Source of the DNA: Eubacterium sp. | GTDB lineage: Bacteria > Bacillota > Clostridia > Lachnospirales > Lachnospiraceae | Length of the DNA: 64,000 bases | NCBI GenBank assembly: GCA_016292095.1 | Contig: JAEFAB010000069.1 | Span: 1-64,000, forward strand | Reading direction: 5' to 3' | In this document: in pieces, positions 27,207 to 36,523 of the stretch | How the letters are laid out: the number at the start of each line of letters is the position of its first letter | Numbering within the stretch: position 1 is the first letter of the stretch | Made by a program: the position numbers and the translations under genes | The notes under the pieces: generated by a model | Databases searched by the model: none | The model's input: the letters and a program-made list of their open reading frames with translations, nothing else | Told to the model about the DNA's origin: nothing

Positions 27207-28613
27207 ATGGCAGAAAAAAGACCGGTAAAAATTACCGAAACAATATTACGTGATGCGCATCAGTCATTGATTGCAACAAGAATGCCAACAGAACAGATGC
27301 TTCCAATCATTGATGTTATGGATCAGGTTGGATATTACTCTGTAGAATGTTGGGGAGGTGCAACATTTGATGCATCACTTCGATTCTTAAAAGAAGATCC
27401 ATGGGAAAGACTTCGTAAGTTAAGAGATGGATTTAAGAACACAAAACTTCAGATGCTTTTCAGAGGACAGAATATTTTAGGATACAGTCATTATTCAGAT
27501 GATGTTGTTGAATATTTTGTACAGAAATCCATTGCAAACGGTATTGATATTATTCGTATTTTTGACTGTTTGAATGATTTAAGAAACCTGGAAACAGCTG
27601 TAAAAGCAGCAAATAAAGAAAAGGGTCATGCACAGGTTGCATTATCTTATACTTTAGGTGATGCTTACACTTTGGATTATTGGAAAGATACAGCAAAGAA
27701 AATCGAAGATATGGGAGCAAATTCTTTATGTATTAAAGATATGGCTGGTCTTCTTACACCGTATAAGGCAGAAGAACTGGTACATGCTTTAAAAGAAGGA
27801 ACAGAACTTCCAATCGATCTTCATACACATTACACATCCGGTGTTGCGGCAATGACATACTTAAAGGCAGTAGAAGCCGGTTGTGATATTATCGATACTG
27901 CAATTTCCCCATTCTCTATGGGAACAGCTCAGCCTGCTACAGAAGTATTGGTTGAAACTTTCAAGGGAACTCCTTACGATACAGGAATTGACCAGAAGTT
28001 ATTAAAGAAAGTTGCAGATCATTTCAAACCATATCGTGAAGAATGCCTTGCTAACGGATTGTTAAATCCAAAGGTTATGGGTGTTAATATCAATACATTG
28101 TTATATCAGGTTCCGGGTGGAATGTTATCAAACCTTGTATCTCAGCTTTCAGAAATGGGTGCTGATGATAAGTTTGATGAAGTGTTGGAAGAAGTGCCAA
28201 GAGTACGTAAGGACTTTGGTGAACCACCTCTTGTTACACCATCCAGCCAGATTGTTGGTACACAGGCTGTATTAAACGTTGTTATGGGTGAACGTTATAA
28301 GATGATCAACCAGCAGGCAAAAGACCTTCTTTCAGGAAAATACGGACAGACAGTTAAGCCGTTTAATCCGGAAGTTCAGAAGAAGGCAATTGGAGATGAA
28401 GAACCAATCACATGCAGACCGGCTGATTTGTTAGAACCTTCACTTCCTAAGTTTGAAAAGGAATGTGCACAGTGGAAACAGCAGGATGAAGATGTCCTGA
28501 CTTACGCATTGTTCCCACAGGTTGCAAAAGAATTCTTTGAATATCGTGAAGCTCAGCAGACAAAGGTTGATCCTTCCGTTGCTGATAAAGAAAACGGTGC
28601 ATATCCGGTATAA
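27207..28613 (+). CDS. Oxaloacetate decarboxylase / pyruvate carboxyltransferase alpha subunit (5S-like, no biotin domain)
   Basis: A TIM-barrel (HMGL-like) carboxyltransferase that moves CO2 between oxaloacetate/pyruvate and biotin. The N-terminal TETILRDAHQSLIATRM, the Lys-containing ANSLCIKDMAGLL and the metal-ligand DLHTHYTSG segments are intact, followed by a PYC/OadA-type conserved carboxylase domain. At 468 residues it lacks the C-terminal biotinyl domain, which is encoded separately at 25667. Together with the 12S-like gene this matches the subunit set of a transcarboxylase. Confidence 0.93.
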   Translation: MAEKRPVKITETILRDAHQSLIATRMPTEQMLPIIDVMDQVGYYSVECWGGATFDASLRFLKEDPWERLRKLRDGFKNTKLQMLFRGQNILGYSHYSDDVVEYFVQKSIANGIDIIRIFDCLNDLRNLETAVKAANKEKGHAQVALSYTLGDAYTLDYWKDTAKKIEDMGANSLCIKDMAGLLTPYKAEELVHALKEGTELPIDLHTHYTSGVAAMTYLKAVEAGCDIIDTAISPFSMGTAQPATEVLVETFKGTPYDTGIDQKLLKKVADHFKPYREECLANGLLNPKVMGVNINTLLYQVPGGMLSNLVSQLSEMGADDKFDEVLEEVPRVRKDFGEPPLVTPSSQIVGTQAVLNVVMGERYKMINQQAKDLLSGKYGQTVKPFNPEVQKKAIGDEEPITCRPADLLEPSLPKFEKECAQWKQQDEDVLTYALFPQVAKEFFEYREAQQTKVDPSVADKENGAYPV

Positions 28614-28627
28614 GACGGTATAGATAT

Positions 28628-28655
28628 AAAAGGGGCAGTTTTTTCTGTCCCTTTT
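28628..28655 (+). terminator. Terminator of the decarboxylase operon
   Basis: Stem AAAAGGGGCAG / CTGTCCCTTTT (one G-T wobble) with a T6 loop. Confidence 0.88.
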
Positions 28656-28688
28656 GTTCTTTAAAATGAAAAATGCGGAGAACGGTAA

Positions 28689-29918
28689 ATGAGTAAAGTA
28701 CTGATTATTGGCGGTGGCGCCGCCGGAATGATGGCAGGGATTGCTGCAGCCTACAACGGCAATGAAGTAACCCTGATTGAGAAAAACGAAAAACTGGGAA
28801 AAAAACTATATATTACCGGAAAAGGACGTTGTAACGTAACCAATGCTTCAGACATTGAGAACCACATGAATAGTGTCATTGAGAATGCAAAATTTTTGTA
28901 CAGTGCATATAATTGTCTCAATGCAGAAGACGTGTATCAGATGATTGAAAACGCGGGCGTGCCGCTGAAAGTCGAACGGGGAAACAGAGTGTTTCCGCAA
29001 AGTGACAAGTCTTCGGATATTATCTGGGCACTTTCAAAAATGTTGAAAGAAATTGGCGTTACGATTCTTTACAATACTGAAATCAAATCGGTTGAGAGTA
29101 CCGGAAACGGTGTAGTTCTTACAGATTCGAAAAACCGAAAATATGAGGGGGATCAATGCATTATTGCAACCGGTGGACTATCTTATCCGGTAACCGGATC
29201 CACGGGAGACGGCTATGAATTTGCAAAAGCTCTGGGACATAAAATTGTGGATACTTATCCGTCGCTGGTTCCTTTCAATGTAGAAGAGGAGTTTTGCAAA
29301 CGTCTGCAGGGATTGTCTCTTAAAAATGTGACTTTAACAATTGTTGACGAAAATCAAAAAGAGTATTATAAAGAACAGGGTGAAATGTTATTTACCCATT
29401 TTGGAATCAGTGGACCGTTGGTATTATCTGCCAGTGCATACCTCAGTGGGAAAATGAAGAATCATCATTTTCTGGGGACAATTGATTTGAAGCCTGCATT
29501 GGATAGGGAAACATTAGATAAACGAATTTTGAAGGATTTTGAAGGAAATCGTAATAAGAATTTTAATAATTCCCTGGATAAATTGTTACCGAAGAAATTA
29601 ATTCCAGTGGTAATTGAATTGTCGGGAATTGATCCTTACAAAAAGGTTCACGAGATTACGAAAGAGGAACGACAGAACTTGGTTCGGGTGATGAAAGAAA
29701 TTCCGCTTCATATCAGCGGATTGCGAAATTACAATGAAGCTATTATCACCAGGGGAGGGGTTTCCGTTAAGGAAATTAATCCGAAAACCATGGAATCAAA
29801 GAAATGTGAAAATATTTACTTCGTTGGAGAAGTATTGGATTTAGATGCCATGACCGGTGGGTATAATCTACAGATTGCCTGGAGTACCGGATATCTGGCA
29901 GGAAGCAGTATCTATTAG
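28689..29918 (+). CDS. HI0933/YhiN (BaiN-like) flavoprotein
   Basis: A Rossmann FAD-binding protein of the HI0933 family. The dinucleotide motif VLIIGGGAAGMMAG is at residues 4-17, GKGRCNVTNA is typical of the family, and the C-terminal ATGG and GEVLDLDAMTGGYNLQIAWSTG segments close the FAD site. Length 409. Some relatives are called BaiN in bile-acid metabolism; nothing here supports that role. cmk follows immediately. Confidence 0.85.
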   Translation: MSKVLIIGGGAAGMMAGIAAAYNGNEVTLIEKNEKLGKKLYITGKGRCNVTNASDIENHMNSVIENAKFLYSAYNCLNAEDVYQMIENAGVPLKVERGNRVFPQSDKSSDIIWALSKMLKEIGVTILYNTEIKSVESTGNGVVLTDSKNRKYEGDQCIIATGGLSYPVTGSTGDGYEFAKALGHKIVDTYPSLVPFNVEEEFCKRLQGLSLKNVTLTIVDENQKEYYKEQGEMLFTHFGISGPLVLSASAYLSGKMKNHHFLGTIDLKPALDRETLDKRILKDFEGNRNKNFNNSLDKLLPKKLIPVVIELSGIDPYKKVHEITKEERQNLVRVMKEIPLHISGLRNYNEAIITRGGVSVKEINPKTMESKKCENIYFVGEVLDLDAMTGGYNLQIAWSTGYLAGSSIY

Positions 29919-29932
29919 AGTTGGAGGAGATT

Positions 29933-30589
29933 ATGTTTAATATTGCTATTGATGGACCTGCAGGTGCAGGAAAAAGTACGATTGCAAAAATTGTTGCAAA
30001 GAAATTGGAATATATTTATGTCGATACGGGAGCAATGTATCGAACATTGGCTTTGGCATGCTTTCGTGATGGGATTACAGCAGATGATGAAGCAGCTGTA
30101 GTAAAGAAATGTGAAAGTGTGGAAGTGACACTTGGTTACGAAAACGGAACACAGAAAGTTTATTTAAACGGAGAAGATGTCAGCAGTGAAATTCGTAAGG
30201 AAGAAATCGGAAATATGACTTCCGCAATCGCTGTTTATGCTCCGTTACGTGAACTGATGGTTTCTATGCAGAGAAAAATTGCTGCGGAAAATAATGTGGT
30301 AATGGATGGAAGAGATATTGGAACCGTTGTACTGCCGAATGCTGATTTAAAAGTATATTTAACTGCCAGTGCAAGAACAAGAGCAGAAAGACGTTATAAA
30401 GAATTGGTTGAAAAAGGTCAGGATTGCGATATTGATGCAATTGAAGCAGATATTAAAGACCGTGATTACAGAGATATGAATCGTGAAATCGCACCATTGA
30501 AACAGGCAGAGGATGCGGAATTGGTAGATTCATCCAATATGGATATTGATCAGGTTGTAGAGACAATTATTAAGCTTGCTGAAAAATAA
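29933..30589 (+). CDS. cmk: Cytidylate kinase
   Basis: Phosphorylates CMP/dCMP. P-loop IDGPAGAGKST at the N-terminus, the conserved YVDTGAMYRT and VMDGRDIGTVVLPNAD stretches, and total length 218 are diagnostic. ATG 29933 follows GGAGG at 5 nt; TTG 29921 is not used. ispH lies 15 nt downstream and rpsA after that, a conserved clostridial order. Confidence 0.96.
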   Translation: MFNIAIDGPAGAGKSTIAKIVAKKLEYIYVDTGAMYRTLALACFRDGITADDEAAVVKKCESVEVTLGYENGTQKVYLNGEDVSSEIRKEEIGNMTSAIAVYAPLRELMVSMQRKIAAENNVVMDGRDIGTVVLPNADLKVYLTASARTRAERRYKELVEKGQDCDIDAIEADIKDRDYRDMNREIAPLKQAEDAELVDSSNMDIDQVVETIIKLAEK

Positions 30590-30604
30590 TGGTAGGAGTC
30601 TGAT

Positions 30605-31453
30605 ATGGAAGTAAAAGTTGCAAAAAGTGCCGGATTTTGTTTCGGAGTACAACGTGCTGTAGACAGTGTGTATCATGAATTGGAAATTAACAGTGGGAAG
30701 ATTTATACTTTCGGACCGATTATTCACAATGAACAGGTTGTGGGAGATTTGCAGAGTAAAGGTGTTGACGTCATTGAGACGGAAGAAGCATTGGAACAGA
30801 TTTCCGAAGGAACAGTGATTATCCGTTCCCATGGAGTTTCCAGAGCGGTTTACGAAAAGATTAAAAAACGTGGTGTGAAAATCGTGGATGCTACTTGTCC
30901 TTTTGTGAAAAAAATCCATAAAATCGTGGATGAAGAAAGCGGAAACGGCAGTGTTGTTATCATTATCGGAAATGATAATCACCCGGAGGTAGAAGGAATT
31001 CGAGGCTGGGTTAACGGGACCGGTTTTGTTATAAATGACGAAAAGCAAATCACAGAAAACCTGTTTGCAAAAGAAAATAAATATAGTATCGTATCACAAA
31101 CGACATTTAACCACAATAAATTTAAATATTTAGTTGAAATTATGCGAAAAAAAGGGTATGATATAAATGTTGTAAACACAATTTGCAATGCGACAAATGT
31201 ACGTCAAGTTGAAGCAAAGGAAATTGCATCGGATGTGGATGCAATGATTGTCATAGGAGGAAAGAATAGTTCCAATACACAGAAGTTAGTTGAAATTTGC
31301 AGCGAACAGTGTGTAAATACCTTCTTTGTACAGACTGCAGCTGACTTGAATGCTTATGATTTGAAAGCATTTCAGTCTATTGGTATTACAGCAGGGGCAT
31401 CTACCCCAAAGAATATTATTGAGGAGGTTCATACTGAATGTCAGAAGAAATGA
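30605..31453 (+). CDS. ispH: 4-hydroxy-3-methylbut-2-enyl diphosphate reductase
   Basis: Last step of the MEP isoprenoid pathway, giving IPP and DMAPP. The three cluster cysteines are seen at C12 (AGFCFGVQRA), C98 (DATCPFV) and about C194 (ICNATNVRQ); RSHGVS and GASTPKNIIEEV are intact. Length 282. Its last 16 nt overlap the start of rpsA, which makes translational coupling likely. Confidence 0.97.
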   Translation: MEVKVAKSAGFCFGVQRAVDSVYHELEINSGKIYTFGPIIHNEQVVGDLQSKGVDVIETEEALEQISEGTVIIRSHGVSRAVYEKIKKRGVKIVDATCPFVKKIHKIVDEESGNGSVVIIIGNDNHPEVEGIRGWVNGTGFVINDEKQITENLFAKENKYSIVSQTTFNHNKFKYLVEIMRKKGYDINVVNTICNATNVRQVEAKEIASDVDAMIVIGGKNSSNTQKLVEICSEQCVNTFFVQTAADLNAYDLKAFQSIGITAGASTPKNIIEEVHTECQKK

Positions 31454-32589
31454 GTTTTGAACAAATGTTAGAAGATTCAATTAAGTCTATCCATAACGGT
31501 AGCACGGTTGAAGGAAAGGTAATTAGCGTTAAGCCTGATGAAGCTGTATTAAACATCGGTTATAAGGCTGATGGTATCCTTACAAGCAATGAATACTCTA
31601 ATACACCAGTAGATCTGACAACTGTAATTTCAGTAGGCGATGAACTGACAGTTAAGGTTCTTAAAGTAAACGATGGCGATGGCCAGGTTGCACTGTCATA
31701 CAAGAAGCTTGCTGCAGAGAAGGCAAATAAGAGAATTGAAGAAGCTTTTGAAAATAAAGAAGTTCTCAAAGCACCAGTTGTACAGATTTTAAAAGGTGGT
31801 TTGAGTGTAGATGTTGAAGGCGGAAGAGTATTTATTCCGGCTAGTCTTGTATCAGATACTTTTGAAAGAGATTTAAACAAGTATTTAAATCAGGAAATCG
31901 AATTTGTTGTTACTGAATTCGATCCAAGAAAGAGAAGAATCATCGGCGACAGAAAACAGTTAGTTTCAGCACAGAAAGAAGCTGCCAAGAAAGCTTTATT
32001 TGAAAAGATTGAAGTTGGTCAGACAATTGAAGGTGTTGTAAAGAGCGTTGTTGATTTTGGTGCATTCATCGATATCGGTGGTGCAGACGGATTATTACAT
32101 ATCTCTGAAATGTCTTGGGGACGTGTAGGAAATCCTAGAAAACTTTTCAAGGTTGGTGACAAAGTTACTACATTCATCAAAGAAATCAATGATGATAAGA
32201 TTGCATTAAGCCTGAAGTTTGAGGATACAAATCCTTGGGCAAACGCTGAAGAAAAATTTGCAGTAGGCGTTGTTGTTACAGGTAAAGTTGCAAGAATGAC
32301 AGACTTTGGTGCTTTCGTTGAAATTGAACCTGGTGTGGATGCATTACTTCATGTATCACAGATTGCTAAGCATCATGTAGATAAGCCTGCAGATGAATTA
32401 ACAATCGGACAGGAAATTGAAGCTAAGATTGTTGACTTCAATGAAGAAGAAAAGAAAATCAGCTTAAGCAGAAAAGTTTTACTTCCGGATGAAGAAGTAG
32501 AAGAAACAGCTGAAGAAGCAACAGAAGAAGTTGTTGAAGAAACAGCAGAAGTTGCTGAAGAAGCAGTTGCAGAAGTTACAGAAGAATAA
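31438..32589 (+). CDS. rpsA: 30S ribosomal protein S1 / S1-domain RNA-binding protein
   Basis: Four S1 domains lie at about residues 17-85, 103-165, 190-258 and 275-345. The third and fourth have VVDFGAFIDIGGADGLLHISEMSW and TDFGAFVEIEPGVDALLH type signatures. A Glu/Val-rich acidic tail of about 35 residues follows. Firmicute S1 proteins have four domains where Gammaproteobacterial S1 has six. GAGGAGG (31421) gives the SD inside ispH. A terminator follows. Confidence 0.93.
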   Translation: MSEEMSFEQMLEDSIKSIHNGSTVEGKVISVKPDEAVLNIGYKADGILTSNEYSNTPVDLTTVISVGDELTVKVLKVNDGDGQVALSYKKLAAEKANKRIEEAFENKEVLKAPVVQILKGGLSVDVEGGRVFIPASLVSDTFERDLNKYLNQEIEFVVTEFDPRKRRIIGDRKQLVSAQKEAAKKALFEKIEVGQTIEGVVKSVVDFGAFIDIGGADGLLHISEMSWGRVGNPRKLFKVGDKVTTFIKEINDDKIALSLKFEDTNPWANAEEKFAVGVVVTGKVARMTDFGAFVEIEPGVDALLHVSQIAKHHVDKPADELTIGQEIEAKIVDFNEEEKKISLSRKVLLPDEEVEETAEEATEEVVEETAEVAEEAVAEVTEE

Positions 32590-32611
32590 TTATAAAATTC
32601 TTATAAATACG

Positions 32612-32637
32612 AAAAGCAAGCGTTTTGCTTGCTTTTT
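32612..32637 (+). terminator. Terminator after rpsA
   Basis: Stem AAAAGCAAGC / GCTTGCTTTT with GTTTT loop and T5. Confidence 0.92.
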
Positions 32638-32659
32638 GTATTATAGACAAGGTGTTTAT

Positions 32660-33223
32660 ATGAGAGTGATTGCAGGAAAAGCAAGAAGCATTTCTTTGGT
32701 TACCGTGAAAGGAATGGAAACCAGACCCACAACGGACCGAATAAAAGAAACGCTTTTTAATATGATTCAATATGATGTTCCGAATGCAACGTTTCTGGAT
32801 CTTTTCAGCGGTAGCGGAGCCATTGGAATTGAAGCATTGAGCAGAGGGGCGGAACATGCCTATTTTGTGGAAAAAAATAAAGAAGCAATTCGTTGTATTG
32901 AGACAAATCTGAAAAAGTGCAAATTGGAAGAAGATGCCACGGTTATGGCAGTGGATTACATGAATGCATTAAAGCAGTTGGAACGTGAAAAAGTAACGTT
33001 TGATTTAGTTTTCATGGACCCGCCGTATAATCATGAATTTGAGAAGGCGGTGTTGATTTTTCTTGCCAAATCTGATTTAATTGATAAGGATTCCACAGTT
33101 ATTGTGGAAGCATCTCTGGATACGAGAATGGACTATCTGGAAGAATTAGAATTGGAAGTTATTAAAGAGAAAAAGTATAAAACGAACAAACATATTTTTG
33201 TTCGAAAAAGAGAGAAGGCATAA
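32660..33223 (+). CDS. rsmD: 16S rRNA (guanine966-N2)-methyltransferase
   Basis: SAM-dependent methylase of 16S rRNA. The N-terminal [10 protein letters not shown] and [16 protein letters not shown] motif [20 protein letters not shown], and catalytic MDPPYNHEF are visible in 188 residues. ATG 32660 has AAGGTG upstream; a longer in-frame start at 32531 would sit inside rpsA and cross its terminator. coaD follows after 2 nt, as in most Firmicutes. Confidence 0.95.
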   Translation: MRVIAGKARSISLVTVKGMETRPTTDRIKETLFNMIQYDVPNATFLDLFSGSGAIGIEALSRGAEHAYFVEKNKEAIRCIETNLKKCKLEEDATVMAVDYMNALKQLEREKVTFDLVFMDPPYNHEFEKAVLIFLAKSDLIDKDSTVIVEASLDTRMDYLEELELEVIKEKKYKTNKHIFVRKREKA

Positions 33224-33225
33224 TT

Positions 33226-33729
33226 ATGAAAAGAGCGGTATATCCGGGAAGTTTTGATCCTGTTACGTTAGGACATTTGGATATCATAAAAAGATCTGCA
33301 AAAATTGTGGATGAATTGATTGTCGGAGTTTTAAACAATAAATCAAAAACCCCATTGTTTCCAGTGGAAAATCGTGTTAAAATGTTGGAGGAGGTTGTAA
33401 AAGACATCCCGAATGTTAAAGTCATGTCCTTTGATGGACTTTTGGTTGACTTTGCTAAAAAACTTGATGCACAGATTATTGTCAGAGGGTTAAGAGCAGT
33501 TACGGATTTTGAGTATGAATTGCAGATGTCTCAGACAAATTTGGTGTTAAACAAAGATGTTGACACGATATTCTTTAATACAAGTTTGGAATATTCATAC
33601 CTTAGTTCCAGCACTGTGAAAGAAGCAGCTTTCTATGGTGCGGACATTAGCGGATTCGTTCCGGAATCTGTTGTAAATCAGGTATATGACAAAATAAAAG
33701 AAAAGAAAAAGGAGAAAAGAAATGAGTAG
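33226..33729 (+). CDS. coaD: Phosphopantetheine adenylyltransferase
   Basis: Makes dephospho-CoA from 4'-phosphopantetheine and ATP. The nucleotidylyltransferase motif is [15 protein letters not shown] (TxGH) and the C-terminal [11 protein letters not shown] closes the active site; 167 residues. Its stop overlaps the next gene by 8 nt. Confidence 0.97.
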   Translation: MKRAVYPGSFDPVTLGHLDIIKRSAKIVDELIVGVLNNKSKTPLFPVENRVKMLEEVVKDIPNVKVMSFDGLLVDFAKKLDAQIIVRGLRAVTDFEYELQMSQTNLVLNKDVDTIFFNTSLEYSYLSSSTVKEAAFYGADISGFVPESVVNQVYDKIKEKKKEKRNE

Positions 33730-34327
33730 CAAAATTGAACAGATTATTACAGAAATTGAGGAATACATTGATAATTGTAAATTTCAGCCTTTATCTACCA
33801 CAAAAATCATCGTAAACAAAGACGATATTGATGAATTATTATCAGAATTAAGACTTAGAACTCCTGATGAAATTAAGAAATATCAGAAGATTATTGCAAA
33901 TAAAGATGCGATTTTAAATGATGCAAAAGAACGTTCTGAAGCAATGATTTCAGAAGCAACAGCACATATTAATCAGTTGGTTAGCGAACATGAAATTATG
34001 CAGAAGGCATATGCAGAAGCGAACGCAATCATTGAACAGGCTCAGAATGAAGCACAGTCCATTCTTGATTCTGCTACATCAGAAGCAAATGATTACAGAA
34101 ATCGTGCTGTACAGTATACAGATGATATTCTTGCAAACTTACAGAACATCTTAACAAACGGAATCAGTAATTTTGAAAGTGCTCAGAATACAATGATGTC
34201 ATCCTTGAATGATTCTTTAAATACTGTTTTACAGAGTAGAAAAGAACTGGGTGCACAGGAAGATGACACACCGGTTGCTGATAAAGAATTAAGCGAAGAT
34301 GATGATTTAACATTAGATTTATTATAA
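33722..34327 (+). CDS. Coiled-coil protein of unknown function (ATPase-subunit-H-like)
   Basis: 201 residues, not recognised with certainty. Residues about 20-50 ([20 protein letters not shown]) look like the short N-terminal segment of DivIVA-like proteins. A continuous Ala/Glu/Gln-rich coiled coil (about 55-130) resembles V-type ATPase subunit H/E or ATP synthase b-subunit sequences, and the C-terminus is acidic. No membrane segment. The start overlaps coaD by 8 nt, so it is translationally coupled. A terminator follows. A scaffold or cell-division role would be conjecture. Confidence 0.75.
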   Translation: MSSKIEQIITEIEEYIDNCKFQPLSTTKIIVNKDDIDELLSELRLRTPDEIKKYQKIIANKDAILNDAKERSEAMISEATAHINQLVSEHEIMQKAYAEANAIIEQAQNEAQSILDSATSEANDYRNRAVQYTDDILANLQNILTNGISNFESAQNTMMSSLNDSLNTVLQSRKELGAQEDDTPVADKELSEDDDLTLDLL

Positions 34328-34335
34328 GAAATATA

Positions 34336-34370
34336 AAACTCCGACAGTACCGGATACTGTTGGAGTTTTT
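34336..34370. terminator. Bidirectional terminator between the coiled-coil gene and ylbJ
   Basis: 14-bp stem AAACTCCGACAGTA / TACTGTTGGAGTTT (one wobble) with CCGGA loop, T6 on the plus strand and an A run on the other side. Confidence 0.92.
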
Positions 34371-34372
34371 TG

Positions 34373-35245
34373 TTAGTAAAAAAGAAATAAAAGGAATAAT
34401 AAAATTAGAATCTGTTCCAGTTTTCCGAGTATGTATGCCCGTTTGAACGCAGGTTCTTCCAGGAAGGAAAAACATTGTGCCATGGAAGAGGCTCCGCCAA
34501 AAACAGTACATAGAAGAAGGCACCAAAGGACAGATTTTGTTATTGTCCGGGAAGATAAAAGGGACAGCCCGGAGGTAACTTCCATCAATCCGCAAAAATT
34601 TGTAATGAAAGGAAGAGACAAGGTGGAAAGTCCTTCTGTCAGAACGGTAAAGCAGATGACGAAAACCGAAATTTTCATTAAAGCTTGAAAGGTGTCGGAA
34701 ATGAGATTGATTTTCGTAGTAGATGCAGTGCACGTTAAAGGTTTGAACGTATAAAAGAAATGATTGAGAAAGCCGGTTAAAACCGGTGGTGTATAAATGA
34801 ACAGAAATAAGTGAGGCAGGCTGAGGGCTTTGTTTAAACAAAAGGATCCTAAGTAATTGGCAACAAAAGAAAAACTGCAGTTATTACAAAAGGTCAACAG
34901 AAAGGAAGCTTCCTGAAAAGAAAGGCATCCCTCCCGATAGAGATAACTGATATTCTTTGAGGCAAGAGGAAAGCCACAAAGGAAGCCGGTTAAGACAGAA
35001 AAAGAACCATATTCTGTCACACCGAAGATTCGATGAAATACAGGATGAAGGAGTTTGCTGAGAACCGGGCAAAGATTTTCACGAAGCATGAAGTTTGACA
35101 ATAAAATCATGGGAAGCAAGGCAGGAATGACCTGATAAAAGCATAATTTCATACCGGAACGGATGGAATTGGCGAAAAAATCCGACTGGATAATCAATGA
35201 TCCGATTCCGAAAAGCGATAAAACAGTGGCTAGATATTTTTTCAT
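34373..35245 (-). CDS. ylbJ: Sporulation integral membrane protein YlbJ (nucleoside-recognition/Gate domain)
   Basis: 290-residue polytopic membrane protein with about seven hydrophobic segments. The stretches MKLCFYQVIPALLPMILLSNFM, LTGFLCGFPLASK and FCNNCSFSFV are typical of YlbJ. In Bacillus, ylbJ lies beside coaD and is expressed in the mother cell; here it is also next to coaD but in reverse orientation. I chose the start at 35245 (MKKYLATVLS), which has AAAGGTG upstream on the minus strand; an earlier ATG at 35407 would add an atypical N-terminus. Confidence 0.85.
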   Translation of the reverse strand: MKKYLATVLSLFGIGSLIIQSDFFANSIRSGMKLCFYQVIPALLPMILLSNFMLRENLCPVLSKLLHPVFHRIFGVTEYGSFSVLTGFLCGFPLASKNISYLYREGCLSFQEASFLLTFCNNCSFSFVANYLGSFCLNKALSLPHLFLFIYTPPVLTGFLNHFFYTFKPLTCTASTTKINLISDTFQALMKISVFVICFTVLTEGLSTLSLPFITNFCGLMEVTSGLSLLSSRTITKSVLWCLLLCTVFGGASSMAQCFSFLEEPAFKRAYILGKLEQILILLFLLFLFY

Positions 35246-35431
35246 AAACACCTTTTTAACTATTCTATGGCATTTCAGGGTTCTTATGACTTTTTGAACC
35301 GTAAAGTTTTGAAAATGCATACAAATTAGATGCAAGTAGTTGAAATATTTTAGAAAATACAATAAAATGGTTGAGGTAAAGTTTCCGGACAACGGAAATA
35401 CATACAATTTAATTCGGATTTGAGGGATAAA

Positions 35432-36229
35432 ATGATTATCGCACCGATTGCAAGTGGCAGTAGTGGAAACTGCATTCTTGTAGAAGATGGAAATACAAAA
35501 ATACTGGTAGATGCCGGTATCAGTAAAATAAAAATTGAAAAAGGGTTATCCGCTTATGGGGTCAGCCCCGGCGATTTGGATGGGATTCTTGTAACGCATG
35601 AACATTCAGATCATGTAGGTGGTCTTGGTGTATTTCTTCGGAAATATGATGTTCCCGTTTATGCTACAAAAAATACCATTCAGGCGATTTTTGAAGGGGG
35701 TAAACTGGGAGCTCTCGACGAAACGCTGTTTTATTCGGTGGAAAAAGACTTCAGTTTCAAATTGAAAGATTTGTTGATTCGTCCGATTCCGGTAATGCAT
35801 GATGCGGCAGATCCGGTTTGCTACCGATTCGATAGTCAGGAAAAGTCCTGTGCCATTGTAACGGATTTGGGAATTTATAATTCGGAATTTGTTGGAAAGC
35901 TGCAGGGACTGGACAGTGTTTTGATTGAAGCAAACTATGACACAAGAATGCTTCAAATGGGACCGTACCCTTATCACTTGAAGCAGCGTATCTGGGGAGA
36001 CAGCGGACATTTGTCCAATGAATCCTGCGGAAGACTTTTAAGTGATCTAATCACCCCGAAATTGAAACACATTATTTTGGGGCATTTAAGTAAAGAAAAC
36101 AATTATCCCGATTTGGCATTCTGTGCCGTTCGGAATGAAATAAACTTTGCAGACAATGATTATTCAGCAGAAATGTTTAATATTCAGGTGGCGAAAAGAA
36201 TGGAGCCATCTTGTCTCGTTGAATTTTAG
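35432..36229 (+). CDS. Metallo-beta-lactamase-fold hydrolase, YycJ/WalJ type
   Basis: Binuclear metal hydrolase: the HxHxDH motif is THEHSDHVGG (H56-H61), the N-terminus MIIAPIASGSSGNC and the later metal ligands (SGHLSNESC, ILGHLSKENN) fit the YycJ/WalJ family of DNA-processing nucleases. 266 residues. GAGGGA lies 4 nt before ATG 35432. In Bacillus yycJ sits in the walRK operon; here it is separate, followed by an ACT-domain gene. Confidence 0.85.
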   Translation: MIIAPIASGSSGNCILVEDGNTKILVDAGISKIKIEKGLSAYGVSPGDLDGILVTHEHSDHVGGLGVFLRKYDVPVYATKNTIQAIFEGGKLGALDETLFYSVEKDFSFKLKDLLIRPIPVMHDAADPVCYRFDSQEKSCAIVTDLGIYNSEFVGKLQGLDSVLIEANYDTRMLQMGPYPYHLKQRIWGDSGHLSNESCGRLLSDLITPKLKHIILGHLSKENNYPDLAFCAVRNEINFADNDYSAEMFNIQVAKRMEPSCLVEF

Positions 36230-36238
36230 GAGGTTAAT

Positions 36239-36511
36239 ATGAAGAAAACAATTATTACAGTTGTAGGAAAAGATACGGTAGGTATTATTGCAAAGGTTTG
36301 CGCATACTTGGCAGAAAACAATGTAAACATTATGGATATTTCCCAGACAATCGTTCAGGGTTATTTCAATATGATGATGATTGTAGATTGCAATGAAGCT
36401 TCTAAGCCGGCAAATGAATTATCTGACGGATTAGAAAAGTTAGGTGAAGAAATCGGCGTATCCATTAAATTGCAGCATGAAGATATCTTTAACAGTATGC
36501 ATCGTATTTAA
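36239..36511 (+). CDS. ACT domain-containing protein (UPF0237 family)
   Basis: A 90-residue single ACT domain: the N-terminal strand TIITVVGKDTVGIIAKVCAY and NVNIMDISQTIVQGYFNMMM match the UPF0237/GcvR-like family. It is followed 12 nt later by the UPF0210 gene. These two families are frequent neighbours and are presumed functional partners; the ligand is unknown. Confidence 0.9.
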   Translation: MKKTIITVVGKDTVGIIAKVCAYLAENNVNIMDISQTIVQGYFNMMMIVDCNEASKPANELSDGLEKLGEEIGVSIKLQHEDIFNSMHRI

Positions 36512-36523
36512 TTGGAGGATAAT

